50,249 nt of DNA from an uncultured Shewanella sp. (lineage in GTDB: Bacteria > Pseudomonadota > Gammaproteobacteria > Enterobacterales > Shewanellaceae): positions 1 to 50,249 of the forward strand of contig NZ_CANLZC010000031.1 in the NCBI RefSeq assembly GCF_947495455.1. The letters run 5' to 3'. Shown in pieces: positions 19,097 through 28,364 of this stretch. The number at the start of each line of letters is the position of its first letter. The first letter of the stretch is position 1. Made by a program: the position numbers and the translations under genes. Under the pieces are notes generated by a model, which saw only the letters and a program-made list of their open reading frames with translations, was not told the origin of the DNA and did no database searches.

Positions 19097-19277
19097 TTAG
19101 TGAACTCGTTTCGCCTCCTTAAGCGACATTTTCTGACTCTACTTTTAACTCAGGTTCCTTATCAGGGTTTAACATCATAGGGACAATAGGAGCACAATTT
19201 CTAGCTTCCCCGGCTCATCACGCTTCTCATGACGCGTTTGAGGTGACACAAAATAGAACTTACTGTGCTTTTAGTTT

Positions 19278-19380
19278 ATGATTGAAGGAGCAACAGGAAG
19301 AATGTTCCATTGTACGTTACCTCTATTTCAAAGTTAATAAGGCTGTTATTCATGCGATAGTGATTGAGTATGTATTGTAG
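19278..19380 (+). pseudogene. Fragment of the cupin gene
   Basis: This piece matches bases 1001-1107 of the intact cupin gene: ATG, then GAAGGAGCAACAGG, CATTGTACGTTACCTC and AAGGCTGTTATTCATGCGA all align with it. The reading frame opens MIEGATGRMFHCTLPLF and then breaks with stops and small deletions. Only the middle of the gene is present. It is a relic of a duplication, or of the sequence into which the NRPS cassette was placed. Confidence 0.7.
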
Positions 19381-19475
19381 AGAAGCTTTTTCGCTTAAAA
19401 TTGTAGTTTAATTTACCAGCATTATTATTCAATAAAGTCTAAAATTTTATAAAAATAGTTAGGAATAAATTAATT

Positions 19476-19623
19476 ATGCATAAAATAGCAAATTTATACT
19501 CTCTATTATTATTTTTTTCTTTTACAAGCTTGTGAAAAAAACAAGGGGGATGATATATTAAAATATGAGTTACCCTCGGATATCTCCGAACACAACCCCT
19601 GTGATTGCTTAGAGACTAACTGA
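19476..19623 (+). pseudogene. Frameshifted small lipoprotein-like gene
   Basis: From the ATG at 19476 the frame reads a short basic start and a hydrophobic run (MHKIANLYSLLLFFSFTS), then hits TGA. Removing one T near 19533 gives FTSCEKNKGDDILKYELPSD and so on to TGA at 19621-19623, about 49 residues in all. The result has a signal peptide ending in a lipobox-like FTSC. An AGGA sequence lies upstream. A single-base frameshift in a small lipoprotein gene is the simplest reading; a chance frame is possible. Confidence 0.4.
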
Positions 19624-19691
19624 TCTGAATTTGTTGGATAATCTTTTGGGTATATTTTTTATCAGCTCTGATATTGAATGTGGAATAAAGG

Positions 19692-21833
19692 CTAACTATT
19701 CATGTTTTGTATGACTTTATCAGGAAAGCCAAAGTATTGCTGATTACCATCAGCATCGAGTAATAAACAATTGCTTGATGCTGCGATAAAATTTTGGCTA
19801 TTAGTGGTATAAATGACAGTGGCTTGAGCGAGTTTTCCAGTTAAGAGTTTATTAATGTAGCTTGTATGGGCTTGTTCAACACCACAGAAAGGTTCATCTA
19901 TGATGATGACTTGCGCATCACAGGCACCTAATCCAAGTGCCAGTCTAATGCCTTGACGATGACTACTGGATAATTGTTGTATAAAGGCGTTATCCAATAG
20001 GGTGTCGAGCCCTTTTGGAAGACAAGTATTAAGATCTAAAATTTCAATGATTTCACACATTTGTTTTTCTGTTATTAGACCATTATGCAGGATGAAATTG
20101 GATGCTAAGCTGCCTTCAAAAAGCCTTAATTCAAATGGAATATAATTAATCGCCTTTCGGTATCGATAATTGTTAAATTGCTTAATATTGTAACCGTCCA
20201 TATAAACAACACCTTGATATTTATCTTCTAAGCCTGTGAGGATAGACAGTAAGGTGGTTTTGCCCGAGCCTGAAGGTCCAGTAATGGCTATTTTATCACC
20301 TATAGAAAATTTAAAGCCAAGATTGGTTAAGCCCGTTGCAGCATATGAGTGCCGGTGAGTCAATCCGCTGGCCATTATTTCGCCATTAAAGCTACGAATA
20401 GGAGGGCTTTTTTCAAGAAAGCTTTGGTCATCATTGAGTGACATGAGGGCATTAATTTGTTTTGCTGAGGCTTGAATGGATTTAAATTTAACAATAGCAT
20501 TATAAATTCCCATAATAGGCGTCAGTGCTTTCCAGACTAAAATCACAATAGCTAACATTGCGCCTGCATCAGATGTCCCATCCATTACGCCTAATACTGC
20601 TGTGACAATGCTGGCCGTCCCTATTATTTGTATGAGTGCTTGACCCATACTTTGAATTTTACTGTTTGTTAAAGATACACCTTCTCCATCTTTTAGGCTT
20701 TGAGAGTGTGCAGCAAAAAAACGGGATTGGATTATTCTTAATAAAGGTAAGCCTTGCATGCTGCCTATGCCTCTTAAAAGTTCATTCCATTGATAAGAGA
20801 CCATAGTATTTGCGCGAGAGCTTTTAGAAGTGGCATGAACATAAATGTAACGCGCATAAAGACAAAATAATAACATGATGAAAATACCAATGATGACGGT
20901 TAAAGCCGCCGCACCGGATAGAATAGTAATAGCGATAATAAAAACAATAATAAAAGGCATATCAAAGTAACTTAATGTCGACTCTGCTGTGACCAGTTTT
21001 CTAAATTGATCAATGTCCCTCAATCGAGCGAGTTGACTCGATACGCCTGCTGAAGATGTCATTGAATAGGGAAGCCAGAGTAATTTTCCTATGACATTTT
21101 TTGATATGTGAAGCGCTAAATCTTTGCCTGATGTGGTGAGTATATTCATTCGTATACGTTTGAAAAAAAACTCTGCGATGGCGAGTAAAATAGCAAAAAA
21201 CCCTAACCAATACAGTGTATTGACTGAATCAGCTGTAAGTGCGAAGCTGTAAACGCTCATAATGAAAAAAGGTTGAAGGGCCCCTAATATATTAACAATA
21301 AAGCTTAGAAAAATCAGGCTTTTAAATTCATTGTTATACCGATGAAAGGCATATTTAATCCAATTGGATTTATCTTGGGACTCAGGTGGTGCTTCTCTAA
21401 AAATCTGAGAATATTCAGAAATAATACATACAGTGCAAGGTGTTGAGTCGAGGGGATGTTTGATCAATACATTATTGTTGTAATCAAATAAGTAGGCAAG
21501 ATCATTTTCAATATTAATTAATATGCCTGAAATATTTTGAAATGCGACAAATGCAGGGTAAGCCACATTGTTTAATGCTTTCATATTGTTAAGCTGGATG
21601 ATTTCGCATTGATAACCTAAACGGACTAAGGTTGCTTCAAATGATCCAATCTCATTGTCTGTGGGAATAAAGGCATCTGAAAGGATATCAGGGGTACCTT
21701 CCCATTGTAATGAAATTAAGCTAAATGCAATGCCTTTTATTAAGGGAGACTCTTGATAGCGAGCACTCATTTTTGGTGTTTCAAAGTCATTGAGTCGTTG
21801 CTCTACATCTCCAAAATCGATAAGAATACTCAT
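19692..21833 (-). CDS. Type I secretion ABC subunit with C39-like domain and atypical ATPase
   Basis: The 713-residue protein has three parts. Residues about 20-150 resemble the inactive C39-peptidase-like domain of LapB-type and HlyB-type exporters; no catalytic Cys is apparent. Residues about 160-440 are a type I exporter membrane domain, and the rest is a nucleotide-binding domain. Walker A (GPSGSGKTT) and Walker B (VIIIDEP) are intact. The ABC signature reads LSSSH instead of LSGGQ. The Q-loop glutamine is replaced (YIPFELRLFEG) and no His is found at the H-loop (YTTNSQNF). It is the last gene of the six-gene operon, one base after its paired ABC gene. I infer an inner-membrane exporter for the giant repeat protein, probably as a heterodimer with that neighbour. 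Confidence 0.85.
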   Translation of the reverse strand: MSILIDFGDVEQRLNDFETPKMSARYQESPLIKGIAFSLISLQWEGTPDILSDAFIPTDNEIGSFEATLVRLGYQCEIIQLNNMKALNNVAYPAFVAFQNISGILINIENDLAYLFDYNNNVLIKHPLDSTPCTVCIISEYSQIFREAPPESQDKSNWIKYAFHRYNNEFKSLIFLSFIVNILGALQPFFIMSVYSFALTADSVNTLYWLGFFAILLAIAEFFFKRIRMNILTTSGKDLALHISKNVIGKLLWLPYSMTSSAGVSSQLARLRDIDQFRKLVTAESTLSYFDMPFIIVFIIAITILSGAAALTVIIGIFIMLLFCLYARYIYVHATSKSSRANTMVSYQWNELLRGIGSMQGLPLLRIIQSRFFAAHSQSLKDGEGVSLTNSKIQSMGQALIQIIGTASIVTAVLGVMDGTSDAGAMLAIVILVWKALTPIMGIYNAIVKFKSIQASAKQINALMSLNDDQSFLEKSPPIRSFNGEIMASGLTHRHSYAATGLTNLGFKFSIGDKIAITGPSGSGKTTLLSILTGLEDKYQGVVYMDGYNIKQFNNYRYRKAINYIPFELRLFEGSLASNFILHNGLITEKQMCEIIEILDLNTCLPKGLDTLLDNAFIQQLSSSHRQGIRLALGLGACDAQVIIIDEPFCGVEQAHTSYINKLLTGKLAQATVIYTTNSQNFIAASSNCLLLDADGNQQYFGFPDKVIQNMNS

Positions 21834-21834
21834 A

Positions 21835-23418
21835 TTAATATCCTTGGTTAATATGAATGTATTGTGTGGAAGGATCTTGATAGCTTAATTTATTAGAAAT
21901 AATGATGAAAATGAGGTTACTTTTTTTAGAGAGTAAGGTTGTTGCTAATACTTTTTCAAATTCTTCATCATAAATCATATCAATATCATCCAGTATAATG
22001 ATAGATTTATGACTAAGCAGTGCCCTAATAATGAGTAGAGAATAGTTGACTTTTCTAGAGAAGGGATGTTGTTGATGGCCTGATATTTGAGTGTAGAAAC
22101 CATCCTTTAGTGCATCTATTTCGCTTTTTATTTTCAAATTTTCACATAATGTGAAAGCGGCATCGTTCAAATAATTTCTAAAGCAAGTTAAATTATCAAT
22201 GATACTGCCTTCAAGCAGAGCACTGTGAGCATCAATTTTGATCGTTTGACTTTTCCAACTATCATAGTCTAATGAAGAGAGTGATTTATCATCAACAGAA
22301 ATTTGAATCTTGTTATCGGTTCTTTCCATGGTTAAGCATTGTGCTAGGTATGATTTACCACAATGGGTGTCTCCATGCAGAATATATAAGTTTCCTTTAG
22401 TAAAGGTTAACAATGGCTTATCTTTTAATTGTATGCCTATAGTATTAACCGTAAACGCTTTAATATTGATGGTTTTTTCTTTTTTAAGATTGAAAAGTGT
22501 ATTGATCCTAGTGATATTGAGTTTATTCACTTCCCATCGACTGAGTGTCCTCATGACTTGCTGATAGGGAGAAAAGTACCGATTAGTTAATAAAATAATG
22601 GCCGCCATCACGCCTTGAGTCATTTCTTGTTCAATAACGGATAAAGCCAACATGACAACGACAAGCGCGATGGATAACTGTTGTATAAAAGAGAGAATAA
22701 GCCCTAATAGTGAATCGAGCTTTTCAAAGGAAACACTTTGCTCTTCTCTTTCATTAATCATCACATTCATGAGGCTTTCAATACGATATTCCATTGTTCG
22801 ACTTTTAATATCTAAAGGGCTGGAAACAATTTCAATGATTTTTGAGTTGGTCTTACCTTCAATATTTGATCGTTTTTCTAAAATATGGATTTTCTTTGAT
22901 GAAATGATGATAGAAGTTAGAATAAGGATAATTGAAGAGGTGAGTAGAATAACACCTGAACCGATATTGATAATACCGATAATGAGAATAGTGATAGCAC
23001 TTGTGAGTGAGTTAATAATCGCTTTGACTGACTCACCGCCAAAAAAACTCTTTAATTCAGGTATGATAGCGATTCTTTCTAAGTATTCACCAGGTGAATA
23101 TTGGCTATATTTGTTAATGTTAGAATGACAAATGTTTCTAAATATATCATTGGTTAAATCACTATCAAAATATTTCATTATTAAAGAGGTTATCATTTCT
23201 TCTTTATTTTTTAGGTAATAGTCAAAATATATTGCACTAATAATAATAAATGACAGTAGAAATAGAGAGTCTTTAGATTGATTAGGTAAAATGCGATCAA
23301 AAATAATGAGTATTGAAAAAGGCAATACCAATCCCAGAAAGGTGGTGATTATTGTAGAGACGAAGAGATAAAATTTGTCTGCTCTGCTGATTTTTCGAGT
23401 AAACCTCTCTGTTTTCAT
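21835..23418 (-). CDS. Second ABC exporter subunit with strongly degenerate nucleotide-binding domain
   Basis: The 527-residue protein has hydrophobic segments through about residue 300, in the type I exporter arrangement, and a short nucleotide-binding domain. Only Walker A (GDTHCGKS) is well kept. Walker B is SIIILDD, with Asp where the catalytic Glu normally follows. The signature region (HPFSRKVNYSLLIIRALL) has no LSGGQ, and neither Q-loop Gln nor H-loop His is present (IIISNKLS). It has no N-terminal C39-like domain. It ends one base before the 713-residue ABC gene, so the two are translationally linked and probably pair. A non-hydrolysing or regulatory partner is the likely role; pseudogene decay is unlikely because the frame is intact and the motifs are replaced in an orderly way. 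Confidence 0.8.
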   Translation of the reverse strand: MKTERFTRKISRADKFYLFVSTIITTFLGLVLPFSILIIFDRILPNQSKDSLFLLSFIIISAIYFDYYLKNKEEMITSLIMKYFDSDLTNDIFRNICHSNINKYSQYSPGEYLERIAIIPELKSFFGGESVKAIINSLTSAITILIIGIINIGSGVILLTSSIILILTSIIISSKKIHILEKRSNIEGKTNSKIIEIVSSPLDIKSRTMEYRIESLMNVMINEREEQSVSFEKLDSLLGLILSFIQQLSIALVVVMLALSVIEQEMTQGVMAAIILLTNRYFSPYQQVMRTLSRWEVNKLNITRINTLFNLKKEKTINIKAFTVNTIGIQLKDKPLLTFTKGNLYILHGDTHCGKSYLAQCLTMERTDNKIQISVDDKSLSSLDYDSWKSQTIKIDAHSALLEGSIIDNLTCFRNYLNDAAFTLCENLKIKSEIDALKDGFYTQISGHQQHPFSRKVNYSLLIIRALLSHKSIIILDDIDMIYDEEFEKVLATTLLSKKSNLIFIIISNKLSYQDPSTQYIHINQGY

Positions 23419-23427
23419 ATGATACTC

Positions 23428-24798
23428 TTATTTTATCAAGTGAAGAGGGATGGGAGAGGAAGATAAGTTATCTGACATGGGGACCATATCATGCATTATA
23501 CTTTTGATATAATGCATATTAAGGAGACCAATGACTTCATTGATGTTTATCATCTCAATAATATAGTTGTACCTTGCACTTTCATAATCTCTAATACTGT
23601 TAAATAGCTTACTTTCTGCAGATAATAGATCGGTAATGGTTCTTGTTCCTAATCGGTGGGCTTTTTTTATACCATTGTAAGAAGCATAGTTGGCTTTAAT
23701 GATTAATTTGTAACTTTCTAAAGAGCGAGAATAGTCGTTAATATTAGCAATATGATTATTGAAGGCTTGTAGGCTGTCTTCTCCTGATTTTATTAAATCG
23801 ACATGGCTTTTTTCAAACTCAATATTGTTTTTCTTAAGAGTATATAAATCCCTTCCTCCAGCAGACAAAGGTAGATTGAGGTTAAGGGAATAAACAATAG
23901 ACTCACTGACACCAAAATCAGGTGGGCTATTGGATGATGGGTTGTTGGTATGATCTTTTCGGTAGTTAATATCTCCGGTTAAAGTGGGGCTGAATGTCGA
24001 TTTTGTTTCTTTAATTTTTTGTTTGCTTTGCTTTAACGCTTTCTTTGAGATTAAAATATTGGTATTAAGGGAGAACATTGTTTTTTTCAAAAAAGATTCT
24101 CTTGATTTTGATATCTGAGGGAAAGTCGCTAGCTTATTTAAGTCAAATGAGGGCGTTGCTTGAATTTGCAGTATATTACTAATATTATTCAGTATTATTT
24201 TCTTTTCTTTCTTTAGTGTCAGTAATCTATTTTTAATATTCTCTCTTTGAGCGATGACTTCGTAGATTTCACTTTTTGCAGTATTACCCAATTGAATGTT
24301 TCTTTCCATTTGATTGAATCTTGCAATAGATGATTCAAGTTCTGTATCCGTTGCTTTGATTTGTGAGCTATTTTTTAAAAATTCAAAATATTGAGTCGCA
24401 GCTTGTTTTATGACATTTTGCTCAGTTTTTATGGTTTGGATTTGGCTAATATCAATATTAATTTGAGTTGATGTTATTGCATAAATATCATTAAGGTTAA
24501 AAATGTTTTGGCTTAATGATAGACTATAGCTATTAGAATTATAGTCATTGACTAGATGTTGGTCTGTTCTTTGAAATTCTTTATTTTCATTCCATACCGT
24601 ATCAGCATTAAGCGATAAACTGGGTAAGAATTTTGATCTATGTATGTCAGCATTAAATTGGGTTGCTTCATAATCTTTTTTAGCACTTTTTAACGATAAA
24701 TTGTTATCAACAGCAATATTGATGAAGTCGGTTAAACTTGAGGCTGTTACTTTTTGTAAAGGTAAGATAAATAAAATGATGATGTATTTAATTTTCAT
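23428..24798 (-). CDS. TolC-family outer-membrane channel of the secretion operon
   Basis: The 456-residue protein begins with a signal peptide (MKIKYIIILFILPLQKVTAS). It then shows the two-fold alpha-helical/coiled-coil pattern of outer-membrane efflux proteins: LSLSQNIFNLNDIYAITSTQ in the first half and LNLNLPLSAGGRD in the second, each followed by long helices. The segment THRLGTRTITDLL-like (AHRLGTRTITDLLSAESKL) matches the family's conserved second-half motif. Trimers of such proteins form the outer-membrane exit duct of type I secretion systems. Its start codon directly follows the stop of the histidine-kinase-like gene, and the first ABC gene follows 9 bp later. Confidence 0.88.
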   Translation of the reverse strand: MKIKYIIILFILPLQKVTASSLTDFINIAVDNNLSLKSAKKDYEATQFNADIHRSKFLPSLSLNADTVWNENKEFQRTDQHLVNDYNSNSYSLSLSQNIFNLNDIYAITSTQINIDISQIQTIKTEQNVIKQAATQYFEFLKNSSQIKATDTELESSIARFNQMERNIQLGNTAKSEIYEVIAQRENIKNRLLTLKKEKKIILNNISNILQIQATPSFDLNKLATFPQISKSRESFLKKTMFSLNTNILISKKALKQSKQKIKETKSTFSPTLTGDINYRKDHTNNPSSNSPPDFGVSESIVYSLNLNLPLSAGGRDLYTLKKNNIEFEKSHVDLIKSGEDSLQAFNNHIANINDYSRSLESYKLIIKANYASYNGIKKAHRLGTRTITDLLSAESKLFNSIRDYESARYNYIIEMININEVIGLLNMHYIKSIMHDMVPMSDNLSSSPIPLHLIK

Positions 24799-27003
24799 TT
24801 AAGACACCAATTTATTTTTTATGTGAATGTATTTTTTTATTGTTTTTAGTATTTCATCACTCTTATAAGGTTTACTGATGACAAAGTTCATTCCTGCTTC
24901 AAGGCAAGATTTATGTTCAGATCGACTGGTGAGTGCAGTGGCGCCAATAATAATAGATGGTGTTTTTTGTTTTATCTCTTTTTCATATTGACGAATGAGT
25001 TTAGTAGCTTGAATACCGCCCATTCCTGGCATGATGCAATCCATGAAAATAATATCAGTATGATGGCTTTTCACCCATTCAACAGCTTCTAATCCTCCAC
25101 TAACGATTTCTGTATCATATTCGCACTGTTGTAATATTCTTTTGAGTAAGAATTGCTGTATTCGATCGTCTTCGACGATTAAAAATTGCTGCTGAATGTC
25201 ATCTTTTTCTTTTTCATCTTTTATCACATCAACTAGCTGAGGGATGAAATCATCGGGAACTATGGGGGTGTAGAAAATATGATCAACATAGGGCTCTGTT
25301 TCTTTGGCTACTTTGTTAGAAGAAACCGTTAGAAAGAGTTTGGTTTCTTTCTGTTTTTGTCGTGATATTTTGTCATATAATGTTTGGCAAAAAGAGGCAA
25401 GCTGAATGCCTTCAATAGTATCAGTGATAATAACGGCATCATATAAGGCTAATGTTGATAGAGACTTAAAAATATCATTCGGTGAGCGTGCGATTTTTAC
25501 TTTGGCATCATGGGTTAAGAAGATGTTTGACATGATATCGATCCTTAGCTCAGATCCCGCACAGATCAGAAAAATCTTATCTTTTAATAATGGATTCTTT
25601 TTGCTGTAAGAAATAGGGGTAACAGAGAATTGAGCGACAAACTTTTGTTGCCTTCCTGATTGATACCAGCAAGTGGTAAATGATCTGACTTTATCAAGGA
25701 TAGATAAGGACCATTCATCATTTTTTAGTGCATTTTTTTGGGTCTGCTCCCAGTGAAGATGGTCTATTTTGTCAATATTAACGTTTAATGTGGTTAAAAA
25801 AATCAGCTCAATTTTGATAATGGCTTCTGAAATATCAGTTGCTGACTGAGTGTCGACTTTCATGAGAATGTTTTTGTTATTTTGAGCGCTGATCGCGTTT
25901 GAAAGCTGTAGAAATAATATCCAAAACAGTTTTGTTGGGTTACCAATTAATTCATTGGGTAAATTATTTTTGATATCACATTCAATACTCAAACTTTTTT
26001 CACTATTCTTATTACTGAGATGAATGATGATCTCTGTGAGTAATTCAATAAAAGAGTAGTGTTCTGTTTTTTCTTTTATGCCTTGAGCGAATAATTTATT
26101 ATAGTTTTCAGCCAGATTAGATAATGTTCTTGTTGCGGTAATGACGTCTCGGGCAAAGTCAACAGACTTTTTATCTTTTTCGTTGATGAGTAATTGTATC
26201 CCCCCTTTTATCGTATTAGTGATCCCTCTGATTTCATAGCCAATCATAGAATAGAGTTGTTGAGATAAATCTGTATTACGTTTACTACGCTCTATTAAAC
26301 CATATAATGCTTTTAGCTTGGAGTAGATCCTTCTTTCTTGGCTGCTAATATTGAAGTCATTAAGAACAGAATCAGATGAGCTATAATCAAACTTGTTTAT
26401 TTTTGACGTTATCTTGTTTAATTTTTCATCTTTTAGGTCTAGTTCTTTTTTGAATCGTCTGTTTTGTAATTCTTTCCTTAAAATAAAATAAAGAGTTATG
26501 GCGATAAATGCTAGTAGTATAACAAGGATAAATACCTTGTCTTCTTGGCTTTTATGGATGACTTGGGTATTGATATTTTCTATGATGTTTTTATGTTTTT
26601 TTTGCATTTCAATGAGAATGGGTATCAATTTTTCTATTGTGTTACTGGGAAGCTTGTTAGAATAATACTGACTGAGTATGATATTGAGTTTTTCATATTC
26701 AATAGCGCCGACTAAACTAACGACATCTTTATCCTTAGATGCCATCAATTTGAATTGTTGCAGCTTTTCTTTTATTGTACTGAATTCTTTAGGATCGTTA
26801 TTACACGCCGTCATTTGACATTCGATAAGGCTTAATAATAAGTTTTCAGTATTGGTAATGAGACTATCAGATGTGTTTAATAATGATTGTGTGGTTTCAT
26901 TTTTAATCTCATTGTTAAATAGTATGGTTGAGCTAGTAATAAACGCAATTAATGAAATTACTAATGTGATGATACTAAAGGTAAAATCTTTGATTATTTT
27001 CAT
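24799..27003 (-). CDS. Membrane hybrid histidine-kinase homologue lacking the catalytic His, with receiver domains
   Basis: The 734-residue protein has transmembrane segments at about 9-29 and 157-175 flanking a ~125-residue periplasmic helical region. A dimerisation region and an ATPase-like region (about 330-460) follow. The kinase H-box, normally SHEIRTPLN, reads GYEIRGITN, so Tyr256 occupies the His position. The N-box keeps Asn (QLSNAIS) but the glycine-rich G boxes are gone (DEWSLSILDKV). A first receiver-like segment (about 475-595) lacks the acidic pair. The last receiver (606-725) is canonical: EDD at 611-613, phospho-acceptor Asp655 in FMDCIMPG, Thr/Ala switch and Lys in ISKPY. It should not autophosphorylate but could exchange phosphate through Asp655. 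The gene is embedded between hlyD-like and tolC-like genes. Confidence 0.88.
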   Translation of the reverse strand: MKIIKDFTFSIITLVISLIAFITSSTILFNNEIKNETTQSLLNTSDSLITNTENLLLSLIECQMTACNNDPKEFSTIKEKLQQFKLMASKDKDVVSLVGAIEYEKLNIILSQYYSNKLPSNTIEKLIPILIEMQKKHKNIIENINTQVIHKSQEDKVFILVILLAFIAITLYFILRKELQNRRFKKELDLKDEKLNKITSKINKFDYSSSDSVLNDFNISSQERRIYSKLKALYGLIERSKRNTDLSQQLYSMIGYEIRGITNTIKGGIQLLINEKDKKSVDFARDVITATRTLSNLAENYNKLFAQGIKEKTEHYSFIELLTEIIIHLSNKNSEKSLSIECDIKNNLPNELIGNPTKLFWILFLQLSNAISAQNNKNILMKVDTQSATDISEAIIKIELIFLTTLNVNIDKIDHLHWEQTQKNALKNDEWSLSILDKVRSFTTCWYQSGRQQKFVAQFSVTPISYSKKNPLLKDKIFLICAGSELRIDIMSNIFLTHDAKVKIARSPNDIFKSLSTLALYDAVIITDTIEGIQLASFCQTLYDKISRQKQKETKLFLTVSSNKVAKETEPYVDHIFYTPIVPDDFIPQLVDVIKDEKEKDDIQQQFLIVEDDRIQQFLLKRILQQCEYDTEIVSGGLEAVEWVKSHHTDIIFMDCIMPGMGGIQATKLIRQYEKEIKQKTPSIIIGATALTSRSEHKSCLEAGMNFVISKPYKSDEILKTIKKYIHIKNKLVS

Positions 27004-27006
27004 ATT

Positions 27007-28341
27007 TCACCTTTCATCGAATGTATCTTCAATGGCTGACATGACAGGTTTTAGTGCATAGTCTATAACAGTTCTTGAACCTGTTTTGATTTCTGCGGTA
27101 AATTCCATATAGGGGGATAAATTGTATTTGATACCCGACTTTATTAAATACGGTTGACTAATGAGGATATTGGCCAGATAAAATTCAGATTCTTTTTCTT
27201 CATAAGAAGAACGACTGATAGAGGCAATGGTTGCCGAGATCCCGCCATATTTTGCAGAGTTATAGGCATCAAATTTAAGCTTGACTTCTTGACCTACCTC
27301 AACAAATCCCATATCTTTTCGAGGAATTTTTGCTTCCCCATGGAGAGTATTAGTCAAGGGGGAAATGTCGGCAATGCTGTCACCCGGTGGAATAACTGCT
27401 GATTTAAAGTTGTAATGAATTTTATCAACAACACCGTCTACAGGGGAGTAAACTATGAGTCGATTGACTTTATCTGATAGCTGAGGTTTTTGTGTCTGTT
27501 TAATCTGTAATTGTTTGGCATATTCATTTATTTTGGTTTGATATTCTGCATTTCTGTTAGAAATTAAATCAGTGAGTTGCTTTTTGAGTCTTTTTTGTTG
27601 AAATAACTCATTTAATTGTGCTTCTTCTAAGTTTTCTATTTCTCTTAACATATTCATTTCTTGTACTTGCATATTAAGTACATCAACATAAGAAGCCATT
27701 TCTTCTTCGTGTAATTTTTGTTTAATCAATAGTTGCTTTCTGATCAGATCGAGTTGTCTTCTCGAACTCTCTATTCGTGTTCCCATAGAGTGAATAAGCT
27801 TGTTTTTATGCTCAATGTCATGTGTTATTAAACCCTGATTTGAATTGTTTTTATCGTACTCAAGTTGCCACTTTTTTTGGTAATTACTCATAATGGCTGG
27901 GTATTCACTGTATTGGGAAAAATCGGGTGTGAGCATGTTTGTCAGTGCTCGGTAAGTGATCAATGCTAATTCCAATTCTACAATTTCGAGCAAGTTAGCA
28001 TTGAGAGTAGAGTTTCTTTCTAATGATTTTAGCTTGGCAATGGCTTGACCTTCATAAACCGTATCGCCTTGTGAAACCATGAGTTGCTCTAATATCCCTC
28101 CTTCTAAGTGTTGTACTTTTTCAATATCTGAATCGAGAAGAAGCTCACCTCTCGCTGAAACCACAATATCTAACTCTGCTTGTGAAGCAAATATGATAAT
28201 GATGACTAAGGCGATAAACACAAAGAGTAATGACTTGTGTGTAGTCGTCATGACACTTTTGAACCGTATTTGATTATTTTTTTTATGAATTTGACTTGGC
28301 TGAGTTAAGGCTTTTTTTAAATGTTTTTCTATTTCACTCAT
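27007..28341 (-). CDS. HlyD-family periplasmic adaptor (membrane fusion protein)
   Basis: The 444-residue protein has a cytoplasmic N-terminus of about 30 residues and one transmembrane segment (SLLFVFIALVIIIIFA, about 34-50). A lipoyl/barrel half (VVSARGELLLDSDIEKVQHLEGGILEQLMVSQGDTVYEGQ) and long coiled-coil hairpins (about 110-280) follow, then the second lipoyl half (VYSPVDGVVDKIHY) and a C-terminal beta-barrel. This is the full type I secretion adaptor plan, of normal length. It bridges the ABC subunits and the TolC-like channel. The kinase-like gene starts three bases after its stop; the HPt gene lies 23 bp upstream. Confidence 0.92.
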   Translation of the reverse strand: MSEIEKHLKKALTQPSQIHKKNNQIRFKSVMTTTHKSLLFVFIALVIIIIFASQAELDIVVSARGELLLDSDIEKVQHLEGGILEQLMVSQGDTVYEGQAIAKLKSLERNSTLNANLLEIVELELALITYRALTNMLTPDFSQYSEYPAIMSNYQKKWQLEYDKNNSNQGLITHDIEHKNKLIHSMGTRIESSRRQLDLIRKQLLIKQKLHEEEMASYVDVLNMQVQEMNMLREIENLEEAQLNELFQQKRLKKQLTDLISNRNAEYQTKINEYAKQLQIKQTQKPQLSDKVNRLIVYSPVDGVVDKIHYNFKSAVIPPGDSIADISPLTNTLHGEAKIPRKDMGFVEVGQEVKLKFDAYNSAKYGGISATIASISRSSYEEKESEFYLANILISQPYLIKSGIKYNLSPYMEFTAEIKTGSRTVIDYALKPVMSAIEDTFDER

Positions 28342-28364
28342 CTGAGTTACCTCGAGAGTATAGA

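Larger units (their letters stand above)
19097..19691. other. Gene-poor stretch holding decayed gene fragments
   Basis: Apart from the cupin and lipoprotein remnants listed separately, bases 19117-19225 read on the minus strand give about 30 codons without a start (ending PDKEPELKVESENVA) that stop just before an AAGGAGG. They could be the tail of a lost gene; I do not recognise it. Nothing else is supported. Confidence 0.4.

Noticed and set aside
22310..23128. Plus-strand frames opposite the second ABC gene
   Set aside because: They lie wholly within a well-supported minus-strand gene and show no domain or ribosome site.
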